From Owenia fusiformis (Eukaryota > Annelida > Polychaeta > Sabellida > Oweniidae), in NCBI GenBank assembly GCA_903813345.2, contig CAIIXF020000011.1, forward strand, positions 19,139,754 through 19,203,753: a stretch of 64,000 nucleotides of DNA, read 5' to 3'. This document shows, piece by piece, positions 1 to 10,800 of the stretch. The notes under the pieces are model-generated. The model had not been told where the DNA came from, made no database searches, and saw only the letters and a list, made by a program, of their open reading frames with translations. The first letter of the stretch is position 1. Every line of letters begins with the position of its first letter. The position numbers and the translations under genes were made by a program.

Positions 1-102
1 ATACTGGATATGGCTACAAAATGCATACGATAAGAGTTAGCATACAGTATAGTTTACATATACATGTAGCAAAGCAGAATTAGAATAATAATTTATACTT
101 AC

Positions 103-461
103 ATATTTATCTGAACAGTGAAAAGATCTATGTGAAACAGAACTACATCATTCAAAACATTGTCTATATTCTTGACTGATTTTGAATCTGTCAGTCCATC
201 TGTAAACAGGATAGCAGCCATCGCCCTTTTTCCACAAACTTTTGTTGATTCAATTTCCATGTGGTTTTCATAAAGTGATCTTAATGCTATATCAGTCTTT
301 GTTTTGCATTTTCTCTTTGTACTCATTATTTGTTTAATGAGTTTATAAAGGCCAGCGATATATGCTTCATATGGTTCCATGCCAAGATAAAGCTTTACTC
401 TCTTATCAAATGCAATAACTCCAACTTTCAAGGGAGCATTTTCTGGATGTCGGGACACGCT
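103..461 (-). CDS. VWA (von Willebrand factor A) domain exon of a secreted/extracellular protein, partial gene
   Basis: Internal exon on the minus strand, open throughout. The acceptor is TTTTAG just above 461 and the donor GTAAGT follows 103. The peptide contains the typical VWA core strand KVGVIAFDKRV, the MIDAS threonine region TKTDIALRSL, and the strand plus MIDAS aspartate in ILFTDGLTDSKSV. VWA domains fold as metal-binding Rossmann-like adhesion modules in extracellular matrix and receptor proteins. The first MIDAS motif (DxSxS) should lie in an upstream exon, between this one and the probable signal-peptide exon at 5133-5241; I did not find it. Downstream exons run off the left edge of the window. 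I infer the family from motifs only; the full protein (collagen-like, matrilin-like or other) cannot be named. Confidence 0.72.
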
Positions 462-3084
462 CTAAAATTCAGAAGTTGCAAAGTATATTATCATATACCA
501 AACTTTTTAATTGATTTTTAGGCAAAATTGACCATGGTGAAATTAATTCAATGACAAAAACATCTGATTAAGATACGATCCTCAAAAATAGTTATGGAGA
601 CTTGGATGAGTTGTGGAATCAATGTTACTCTAGTTAAGCAGTTTACTTTAAAAGATAAACTGTTGACATACATTAGATATTACTGATGATGTTAAATGTA
701 AAGTTAAGTTGATATGAATTTGTAAATGAACATAACTAGGCCATACACACTTTCTTTTATACCCTTCTGTGTTCCTAAGGTAACGAAGAGAAGCTGCAAA
801 TATATCATTTTGCAATGATGAATTGTAATAGGCCCATTTAAGAAACACATGGCAGTCATCTTGGAAAATTTGGGGCGTTACACGCTATTTTATGATTTTT
901 GGTATAAATTGAAAAGTAGTGGAGCGATTTTCTTCATATTCAATATGTGATGATTATAAGCATGGCACATTGTCTTTTGACACTTTGACACTTTTAGGGG
1001 GCCATTTTGAAATGGCAGACATTTTACACATGTCATTTATGTTCATGAATTTTTCATGACTTTTTTGACTATATTGATTGATATTAGTATGTCACACTGT
1101 TTTAGGACACTAAGAATGGTTTTATTTATATTTGGTATGTGACTTTTTTTGTTTTATGTAGTTTGCTGTCACTAAAATTGTAGTGAAGCAATTTTGTAAA
1201 GAGGATAGCCATGGCTGTTTGATGAGATTTGCTATTCCTTGGCATTGCTGTTTTTTACCAATGGTTGCAGCCATAATAGCTAAAGCATCCCAGTGCTACT
1301 TTACATGTCTCAGTGGTAATTGACATCTGTTATTTTATCAATTGCATTTTGCTTCATTTATTTTTGCCACTAAGGATATTAAGGATTAAGGATATTGGGA
1401 AGTCATCCATCTGGTTGTTCGTTCAACTGCTCATCTGTCAATATTTCCATATCCAGTCAATAACTCAAATACTGGTTTACTTATTTTATTAAAAGTTTAT
1501 AGGCAAAATTGTGATAATTGAAATAGCCACCAGTTTTCATAAAATAATGTAATCTTTATTAACTCAAGTTCGTTGGGATGTGCTACTTCCTAGAGTAGCT
1601 GCTTTTCTTGTTTAATGTATAATGTAACCTACCATAATTTTTTTGATTAATCCCACAGAAAAGTTAACTGCATTGACAAATGCTGTGTCATCCCATTCAC
1701 ACGATACATCAAACACCAACATCAAATTGAAACAAGCTAAAAATAAGAGATTGTGTCCAGTTAAAAGATTAATGGCACATATAGGATTTTTATGGTTAAT
1801 TCAATTTCAGAAATCAATATCTTTCAGAAAAATACAATTACTGTACAAGTGGAAACTTTGACAAAGTGCAAACAAACCGGTATGTTTGAAACCACATAGA
1901 TCTGATTGTCAAGTAAATATAACAAGATTGTTCTTGGGTTACTATTGTCACTTGTCAAAAGTGGCAGCCAGTTTCCCAGTTGATATATTTGAGCAAACAA
2001 TATGCTCAAATTTGTTTATTGTTTTGACAGATCACAAGAAGTAGGTTGCATTTTTGAAGTGCCTGCGGGCGAGTGCATTGCATAATATATAATATACACT
2101 TTCCGATGACAATTTGGCTGGTGAGCAACCATTTTGAAATATTTGAATATTTATTCGAATTGACTAAAACACTTTGGAAGTAAATAGAAATCACTGAATA
2201 GTTTTTGATTTTTTTATTGTCTCAAACACAAAAGTTTCAAGAAATCATAAAATAGTACCCTTCCCACAACAATGGAAAAATAACAATTCTGAATTTCATT
2301 CTGTTGTCTCTAACATTTAAAGTATTGGCAAAATGATCTGTCAAGTGTCATCATAAATTAGGTATAAATCCAATGTCTGTAATTTCAGTTTTTCGAAAAC
2401 ATTGACTAAACATGGGGATATCATCATATATTAATATGCAGCTGGAGACAAAATAAAAACAAAAGATGTGAACTTTGCAAAGCTTCTCCTACTTTCCAAG
2501 GTCAAGGTCAAAATTTTTTCTTAACAATGTTCTTTAATAATTTATCATATTTTCTCATTTTTGTAATATTTCTTTTTACAATTGATCATTTTGTAAATTA
2601 GGCCCCTGCTGAAATCTCAAATTAATAAAAATCTGTAATCTTGTATGATGCTCAACACATTCAGAATTTGTCAATGAATTAGTCATTAGACTGTAACAAT
2701 GATTTTAAATCAAACAGTGTTTAATGAGTCATACCACCCACTGTGAGTTTGGAGTCCATTTTGATACTATTTTTCAGTTGAAATCGTATAAAATGTTCTT
2801 AATGCCAAAGAGTATGATATTTTTACTTATTTATTATCTATTCAAAACAAATCTTTAAAAACAAAAAAAATCATTTGAAAAATGACCTATGCGTAATCCC
2901 AAATAAATGATAAATGGTAATGTTGTGTGATGCTCAACAAGCATTACTTTGTTCAGTGATATAAAATCTACCGATACAATCTATTTGAAACAATGGTGGG
3001 TCAACAGGAAGAAGTTTGTCAATTTCTTTACTACTCTATGTCAAAGTTTCCACATCTAAGTAGATAAGTTTTTAGTTTTTATGG
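462..3084. other. Probable intron of the VWA gene with fragments of a dispersed repeat
   Basis: No convincing exon seen on either strand. About 880-1250 and 1380-1600 are degenerate copies of the dispersed repeat also present at 19.3-20.6, 23.6-24.3 and 47.1-48.2 kb. It is recognised by 'AATGGC(A/G)G(C/A)CATTTT' motifs, 'GTTCGTTGGGAT' and the 'agtagc/tgctgttttt' end. The rest is AT-rich sequence without recognisable structure. Confidence 0.5.
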
Positions 3085-4118
3085 TTTCTTTATTTTACTT
3101 TACAATATGATTTACAAATGACAGGGCCGAGGCTGAAACTCAGCATTATTGGCCCTGTTAGTACAAAGTTTATTCAAATTTACAAAATAGCAACAAAAAT
3201 GACTACCAACATGTATGTATGCATGGCAGAAATGTGTTAAAACTATTTAATTATATCAATGCATTCACACAAAAAGGATGTAAAATGCTTCAATATTGAA
3301 GAATTGCATGTTATGCTAACTCCATCTCTGCCATACATTAAGATATTCTGCTTTTGCTCTGTAGAGCATCCTGTAAAGAAAATGTTCATTTCTGGCATGT
3401 TCCTGAGTTCCCCCCCAAAATTTCTCTCTTATAACATTCAACAGAGGGCATTTGAAGATTAGATGCTTTGTGGTTTGTTGTTTAAAACCACAGATGCATT
3501 TGGGACTGTCAATACCTTGAAAATTATGTTGGAAAAGATGACCAGTAAAAATGAGATCACATCTTGTTCTATTCAATAAAATTTCTTCTTTTCTTGTAAG
3601 ATCCAGGTTTGTGGTTGTTAATTGCTTCGTTTCCCTGAAAATTTACGTAAATTGGTTTTGAAAGTAACTCTTGATGGTGAACTTTTTAGATAATTTGGAA
3701 TGGCTTCCCATTCACTTATGGCATTTATTATTGGTGACTTTTGTGAATGTGTAGTTAACTTTGGAATAGTGTATTCTCTTAACTTTCTTAGATTAATATT
3801 ATGTTGCTTATTTTGATAACTATCAAAAAAATTTTGGACATAAGGTGGAACCAATTTCTGTCTAACATCATACATTAAACGTAAGCGTTTCTCCTTTCTC
3901 CGCTCAGACAGGGTATTCCAATTTAGACATTTCAAAACCTTAACAGTGGATGTTCCATGAATGCAGCCACTTACTAATAATGCTGCTCTATAGTGAACTT
4001 GGTCTAGTTTCATAATATTATACTTAGTAGATTTTTCAAATAATATACTTTCATACTCTAACATCCTCTCTAAGTGTTTAGCTCGAATCTTGTTCTTGAG
4101 AAGTTTCAATGGATTTAA

Positions 4119-4121
<3 letters not shown>
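3085..4121 (-). mobile_element. Degenerate non-LTR retrotransposon (LINE) fragment: C-terminal ORF2 plus 3' end
   Basis: Minus-strand open stretches at 3618-4121 and 3316-3576 encode the region after the reverse transcriptase thumb. They include VHYRAALLVSGCIHGTS, LKCLNWNTLSERRKEKR and LMYDVRQKLVPPYV, then the terminal Cys/His-type knuckle CICGFKQQTTKHLIFKCP. These are standard C-terminal landmarks of invertebrate Jockey/CR1-group LINE ORF2 proteins. The two stretches are in different frames, so the copy is broken. The 3' UTR-like end lies near 3085-3180 (AATAAAG on the minus strand). Upstream RT motifs are missing at 4121, where a second fragment abuts. Confidence 0.75.
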
Positions 4122-4153
<32 letters not shown>

Positions 4154-4700
4154 TAAAATCAATGTAACATATTTACAGGTTGTAGTGGCTATGACCCCCA
4201 TGAGGGAGTATTAGGTGCCACATAATGGTATTTACAATGATTTGTGAAATATTATGAGAAGTGTACATGTAATTGTGTAAAGTATGATATTGTACATAAT
4301 TGAGAAAATAAACTGATTTAATGGAAATGATTAAAGGTCTCTTCTACAATAACAGGTGCAAGCAGTAAAAATTATATTACATGCTTTTATGATATCCTGT
4401 AAATGGGCTTCAAAATTCAAATGCTCATCTAGAATGACTCCTAAGTGTTTATGGGTTCTGGTTCTATTTATAACCTCATTTCCTAGGTAGAGAGGAGGAT
4501 ATAAGAGATTGCATCTCTTGAGCCTTTAAAAATCATATCTTGACTTTTAGAAGGTTTAAATTTAAGCTTCCATTTCTGGGACCATTCCCATAAATTATCT
4601 AAGTCAGCTTGTAAATGCTGGTTTTGTTCAATGATATTAGCTTGCAAGTAGAAATGATCTTGATTTTCATCATTGAATAACAAATAGTACCGCATCATTC
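4122..4700 (-). mobile_element. Second LINE fragment of the same type, with poly(A) tail
   Basis: On the minus strand this reads RT palm/thumb residues LQADLDNLWEWSQKWKLKFK and PSKSQDMIFKGS (4483-4698). After a frame change follows HKHLGVILDEHLNFEAHLQD (about 4310-4480), the classic sequence after the RT active site. The YADD catalytic box is not intact: the region before it reads LFNDENQD. The fragment ends in a run of about 28 T on the plus strand (4122-4150), i.e. a poly(A) tail, directly next to the truncated end of the first fragment. Either it inserted into the first LINE or both were truncated at the same point. It is dead by frameshift and truncation. Confidence 0.7.
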
Positions 4701-5132
4701 ATTATTTTGTCAAAGTGATGTCATGTTAGAAATCCACATACAATATTACATCAAGCAAAATTCCAAATTTGAAATATTATCAGCCTTATTATTATTATGT
4801 CGCTTTTATTCCCATAATAAAATGGATTAAACATGTAAACATAAATCAATCAAACAATACAACAATACAATAATAATTTTAGTTTTCATTTCTTGGAAAT
4901 TTGATATATTATCAGCCTTAAGATTTTAGTTTTCTTTTCTTGGAAGTTTGACTTCTAGGTAACCCTCTAGTAATTAATAAAGACTGATATCTTTGATAAT
5001 TTTTTGAAACTATATAAAACCATGAACCGCTTTCAATAGCTTTGTAATCACATATGTTATGGCCATTGCTCTCCAGACTTTATTACATACAATTGTCTGT
5101 TGATCTATTCATATTAAAGTAAAATTACATAC

Positions 5133-5241
5133 GTAATCCAGGTGGTGGCACTAATCCAGGTGGTTGCCCTAATCCAGGTGGTTGACTATCTGTCATTGAC
5201 AGACAAAGTATCAATAGACTAGATACAAAGGCTGTCTTCAT
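5133..5241 (-). CDS. Signal-peptide first coding exon, proline-rich secreted protein (probably the same VWA gene)
   Basis: ATG at 5241 opens MKTAFVSSLLILCLSMTDSQ, a clear cleavable signal peptide: one Lys, a hydrophobic core of about 14 residues, then a polar cleavage region. It is followed by the short proline repeats QPPGLGQPPGLVPPPGL. The exon ends at a GTATGT donor (phase 1). It lies on the same strand and 4.7 kb upstream of the VWA exon at 103-461, so I infer it is the N-terminus of that gene. No intermediate exon was recognised, so the link is not proven. Confidence 0.6.
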
Positions 5242-5499
5242 GGCTGTGTAGTCAAATAATTGTATGATATTAAATTTATTCAAACTATCACAAAGTAATA
5301 TGGATGCTTGTTTACACAATACCACATAGATCAGTATTTATTGTGGATATAAAGCTTGCTGTAAATATTAATATATGATTTTTTTTACAATTTGTCAGTT
5401 TGTCAATAGTTTTACAGGTTAGACACATCTTGGTCTATGTCCAGTTATCAATTACATATGTCTTTCCAAACATTATACAGTGTTTACATGTTCTACATT

Positions 5500-7350
5500 A
5501 TATTTCCAAACTCCATTGCAATGTTTACCTTCTATATTTCCAAACAGCATTGCATCATTGCAATGTTTGCCTTCTATATTTCCAAACATCATTGCAATGT
5601 TTGCCCTCTGTATTTCCAAACATCATTGCAATATTTGCCTTCTATATTTCCAAACATCATTGCAATGTTTGCCCTCTATATTTCCAAACATCATTGCAAT
5701 GTTTGCCTTCTATATTTCAAAACATCATTGCATTATTTGCCTTCTATATTTGCAAACATCATTGCAATGTTTGCCTTCTATATTTGCAAACATCATTGCA
5801 ATGTTTGCCTTCTATATTTGCAAACATCATTGCAATGTTTGCCTTCTATATTTCCAAACATCATTGCAATGTTTGCCTTCTATATTTCCAAATATCATTG
5901 CACTGTTTGCTTTCTATATTTCCAAACATCATTGCAATGTTTGCCTTCTATATTTCCAAACATCATTGCAATATTTGCCTTCTATATTTCCAAACATCAT
6001 TGCACTGTTTGCCTTCTATATTTCCAAACATCATTGCAATGTTTGCCTTCTATATTTGCAAACATCATTGCAATGTTTGCCTTCTATATTTCCAAACATC
6101 ATTGCAATGTTTGCCTTCTATATTTGCAAACATCATTGCAATGTTTGCCTTCTATATTTGCAAACATCATTGCAATGTTTGCCTTCTATATTTCCAAACA
6201 TCATTGCAATGTTTGCCTTCTATATTTCAAAACATCATTGCATTATTTGTTTTCTATATTTCCAAACATCATTGCAATGTTTGCCTTCTATATTTCAAAA
6301 CATCATTGCATTATTTGTTTTCTATAGTTCCAAACATCATTGCAATGTTTGCCTTCTATATTTCCAAACATCATTGCAATGTTTGCCTTCTATATTTGCA
6401 AACATCATTGCAATGTTTGCCTTCTATATTTGCAAACATCATTGCAATGTTTGCCTTCTATATTTCCAAACATCATTGCAATGTTTGCCTTCTATATTTC
6501 CAAACATCATTGCAATGTTTGCCCTCTATGTTTCAAAACATCATTGCATTATTTGCCTTCTATATTTGCAAACATCATTGCAATGTTTGCCTTCTATATT
6601 TCCAAACATCATTGCAATGTTTGCCTTCTATATTTCCAAACATCATTGCAATGTTTGCCTTCTATATTTCCAAACATCATTGCAATGTTTGCCTTCTATA
6701 TTTCCAAACATCATTGCAATGTTTGCCCTCTATGTTTCAAAACATCATTGCATTATTTGCCTTCTATATTTGCAAACATCATTGCAGTGTTTGCCTTCTA
6801 TATTTCCAAACATCATTGCAGTGTTTGCTTTCTATATTTCCAAACATCATTGCAATGTTTGCCTTCTATATTTCCAAACATCATTGCAGTGTTTGCTTTC
6901 TATATTTCCAAACATCATTGCAATGTTTGCCTTCTATATTTCCAAACATCATTGCAGTGTTTGCCTTCTATATTTCCAAACATCATTGCAGTGTTTGCTT
7001 TCTATATTTCCAAACATCATTGCAATGTTTGCCTTCTATATTTCCAAACATCATTGCAATGTTTGCCTTCTATATTTCCAAACATCATTGCACTGTTTGC
7101 CTTCTATATTTCCAAACATCATTGCAATGTTTGCCTTCTATATTTCCAAACATCATTGCACTGTTTGCCTTCTATATTTCCAAACATCATTGCAATGTTT
7201 GCCTTCTATATTTCCAAACATCATTGCAATGTTTGCCTTCTATATTTGCAAACATCATTGCACTGTTTGCCTTCTATATTTCCAAACATCATTGCAATGT
7301 TTGCCTTCTATATTTCCAAACATCATTGCAATGTTTGCCTTCTATATTTC
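5500..7350. repeat. 34-bp minisatellite, about 54 copies
   Basis: Head-to-tail copies of a 34-bp unit with core TTTCCAAACATCATTGCAAT followed by GTTTGCCTTCTATA. Variants are scattered: TTTGCAAA, TTTCAAAA, ATTATTTG, CAGTG and CACTG. Because 34 is not a multiple of 3 and the unit has no stop on the plus strand, all three plus frames are open for up to 669 codons. These are not genes: every frame gives the same repeated peptide. The unit is clearly related to the degenerate repeats at 7430-7857, which resemble the acceptor of the XPO4 exon starting at 7858. Confidence 0.95.
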
Positions 7351-7429
7351 CAGATATCTTTGTTTATTTTGATATTGTTGGGTGGGAATTATTGGTTATT
7401 TCTACATAACCTTCTGAATAAAGGTTATT

Positions 7430-7857
7430 AAAAATAGAATATATATCCAGACATCAAAGTTTACATGTTTTGTATTTTCAGATATCTATGTTTGCATGTT
7501 CTGTAATTCTAGACATCAATGTTTACATGTTTTGTTTATCCAGACATCAATGTTTATATCCAGGCATCAGTGTGCTATATTATGCTATGCAGTATGCTAT
7601 GTTCTATATTACCAGACATAATTGTATGTTATTGTATTTCCAGACATCAAAGTTTACATGTGCCATATTTCCAGACATCAATGTTTACTTGTTCTGTATA
7701 ACCAGACATAATTGTTTATTTTATTGTATTTCCCGACATCAATGTTTACTTGTTCTGTATAACCAGACATAATTGTTTATTTTATTGTATTTCCCGACAT
7801 CAATGTTTACTTGCTCTGTATAACCAGACATAATTGTTTATGTTATTGTGTTTCCAG
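7430..7857 (+). repeat. Degenerate tandem repeat made of copies of the XPO4 exon acceptor junction
   Basis: About 14 imperfect units, each containing a version of TTTCCAGACATCAATGTTTA. The true XPO4 acceptor at the right end reads TTTCCAG then ACATCAAG. Most units therefore carry a pyrimidine tract, a (C)CAG and the first exon bases. Examples lie near 7447, 7508, 7539, 7638, 7669, 7731, 7791 and 7851. It grades leftwards into the 34-bp minisatellite, where CCAG has become CCAA or GCAA. Confidence 0.8.
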
Positions 7858-10800
7858 ACATCAAGTGGTGAAGTGAATGATGATGACAATGAAGATTATG
7901 ATGAGACAGAGGAAGATGACAGGTTAAAGTTCAAAGAGGACCTCTGTTGTATTGGGGTGTTTGCTCGTAGAAACCTTGGCTACACACTACCTCTATTATC
8001 CAAGTATGACACCATTTACATATGATACAACATTAATGCCATCTTTTTATTTTCTAAATCTTATTTTCATTCATCTTTCCATATACAAGGTGGTAAAAAT
8101 GGAAATCCTACCTCTATTTTCCTTATATTTTTGTCATTTTTGGGAAATACACCCTGATATTTTTCACATTATTTGAACATCATTCAATTTTCTACCAACT
8201 AACCATTATATCATGTCCGTATTCCATGTTAAATTCATTTGTCGATGTTAGAACAAATGTAGCTAATGCAAATCTACTTTCCGTGCCAGATATATTAATT
8301 TAAAAAAGTAAGTGGAAATCGTTTGGGAAATGATTTTGTCATATTAATATCCAATACCACACGCATCTAAGATTGTTGGTCAATACTGACTTGGCATTGG
8401 CATATACTGTTAGGTCTGTAAGAAAAATATAAATAAATAAGAGAAATTATTGTCGGCCAAGACCTTTGAATATACGGAAATACTTTGTAGATTGTTGGAA
8501 GGTAGAATACAGCGTCTCCATGGACAACTACAGAGAATGCAGCAGGTCTCATCACCTGGTAACCATGTTGCTATGGATACCTCAATGCTATCAAGTCTGA
8601 ATGAAGACCTCCATTGGACCTTGCTTATCATTGGTAATGTTTTGACTATGTATTATGTATAAAGGAAAAATTCTTAAATACATGGACCATTTATTAATAT
8701 TGGTGAGCATTAACGTGATAAAAACTGATTATATTCTTATCTTCCCATTGTTGTTTCTCATTGTACCTCTCTGAGAAAACACAATGGGCAGTATTTGAAA
8801 ACATAAAAAAAAGTTTCATCCCATATGTACATGTATATACAAAAAAAACAATAACACTGTAGAATATGATATAAAAAATGCTGAATTAAAAGCAGAAACC
8901 ACATATCTCTTACACAAGGTTTGCTAATGACATTTCCAGCAAATGTAATAACAAGGGACCCAGAAGGTGAAACTCCAATGATACCCTCAGAGATCATGGA
9001 ACATTCTATAGAACAAAATAAATCTATTGACCTACAGACCAGTCTTAAAGTACTTGCCTCACCTGGTGAAGATGTTGCTACAATACCAGGTGCCGACACA
9101 TCAACTGATCATATTATTAGGTAAACTTTTAGGAGCTTAAAGGCCACATATAAGTTTTGTTCAAATATTGAGTCAATTATGCTTTCAGCTGAGGCCTTCC
9201 ACAATTAAGATATCATATCTGTAATTACCATACTTGAATTCATTGGGATATAAAAAACTTAAGCCTTTAAAAAGAAAATTTCAAACACCCTATCTGGAAT
9301 TCAACCCCCAACCTTCTAGCTGTTTGCTTATGAGGATGCAGAACATTAACATTTTTATATAAATCATCATAATAATACAATGGATATGGAATAAATAATA
9401 TATAATATGAGTCCACCAGCTAATGGCTCAGTGGCAGAGTCAAGGTTACCACTATCGCTTGGCCTCGGGTTCGATTCCTGGTTCAGACAAGTTTGGTTGT
9501 GCGTTATGTAATTCTGGGTGTTTGACTGAGTGGTTCACAACTCGTGTAAAAGGCTGTGGTGTGTACCTGTATGTCTATGTACCCGTTCACAGAAAAGGAC
9601 ACAGGGCTCCTCCAAGGAGGGGTTTCTGGCTATATCTTTGAGTGTAAAATACGTAAAATACAGAATATACCAATTAGGTATTGCTCCCCAAATATGGTGG
9701 AAACCAAGATACAATACAATATGGAATAAATGAGCAATGAAAAAAAATAATAATACAGAATTCCTAAACATGTTAAAAGAAATTTTGGTGCAAAGTACTA
9801 TACCTTAAACACACACATCTGAATCGTACATTGTCTTGATTTGTCAATGGCTTGTTGATTATCATCATCATGTATTGTGTATTGATGTTTCAGACTCATA
9901 TCTGCTGTATTCAAGCTATGTGAAGTGGAAAAACGTGCAGTTGCAGCTAACCTTACACATCTCCTTAGTCCCCAAGTTGCTAGTACACTAATGTGGTTGC
10001 TATGGCGGTGGGTTCCAGCCTTTTTACTACCAGATGAAAATTACTACGCACAAGTAGGCATTTATGGATCTTATAATGTATTTTTTATTGATTTATTTTA
10101 AACAAAAATATCCATTTAGTAAAAGTATTATGATTAATTTGAGTCTAGCTTTCTAGCTTTCAACCTTATATGTAAAGTGAAGGACATAAACAAATCTCTA
10201 TTTCTGTTGATATTAAATGTTTTAAGTTGATGCTTCATGTAATTGTAATTGTAACAGGTCGTTGTAATTGCTAGATAATACATGTACAAGAATTAAAAGT
10301 CAAATAAATTAAATTATATATGCAATATGTTTCATAAGTCCCTGATCTACCCCTGCAAAGTTAATTCATGAACAATGAGATTAAATACTAATTTTTGTAA
10401 AAAGATTCAAAATGTTCCCCGATTGTAGATCAGTCCAGCCATCCAATCAGCATTTGGACGAGACACAGAGGGTGGCCAATGGGTCATGAATTTCTTGCTG
10501 GAGAAAATTGTATCAAACCTTTCCGTGTGGTCCTCAGAGGAATCTCTTATACTAGATACAGTGCAGCTATTCTCTATGATTGTAGAGAATAAACATAGGT
10601 TTGTAAATATGTTTGTAGAGTATATAGCATGTGATATTGGTTTTATAAATATTTAAGATCTACTAGTCAAAATACCATACCGATTGAATGATTTAGGTTT
10701 TGATCGTTTCATGTTTAGAATCTTTCAAATGAGTTGCTCCATGCACTAGCTGTGTATGTATTAGGACTGACTTACAGAAAGTCAGCAAAAGGGGCATAAT

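Noticed and set aside
1643-1861. 72-codon plus-strand frame after a possible TCCCACAG acceptor
   Set aside because: Considered as a missing upstream XPO4 exon, but it shows no resemblance to that protein and no clear donor.
5500-7350. CRISPR-like array
   Set aside because: Units are contiguous with no unique spacers, and the window is a eukaryotic genome.
5400-7431. Large plus-strand ORFs of 669, 630, 363 and 296 codons
   Set aside because: They are overlapping frames of the same 34-bp minisatellite and give the same repetitive peptide; no independent start context or homology.
9423-9500. Possible functional tRNA gene
   Set aside because: A and B boxes are present but no cloverleaf or anticodon stem closes. 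A non-tRNA body and flanking target-site duplications identify it as a SINE.
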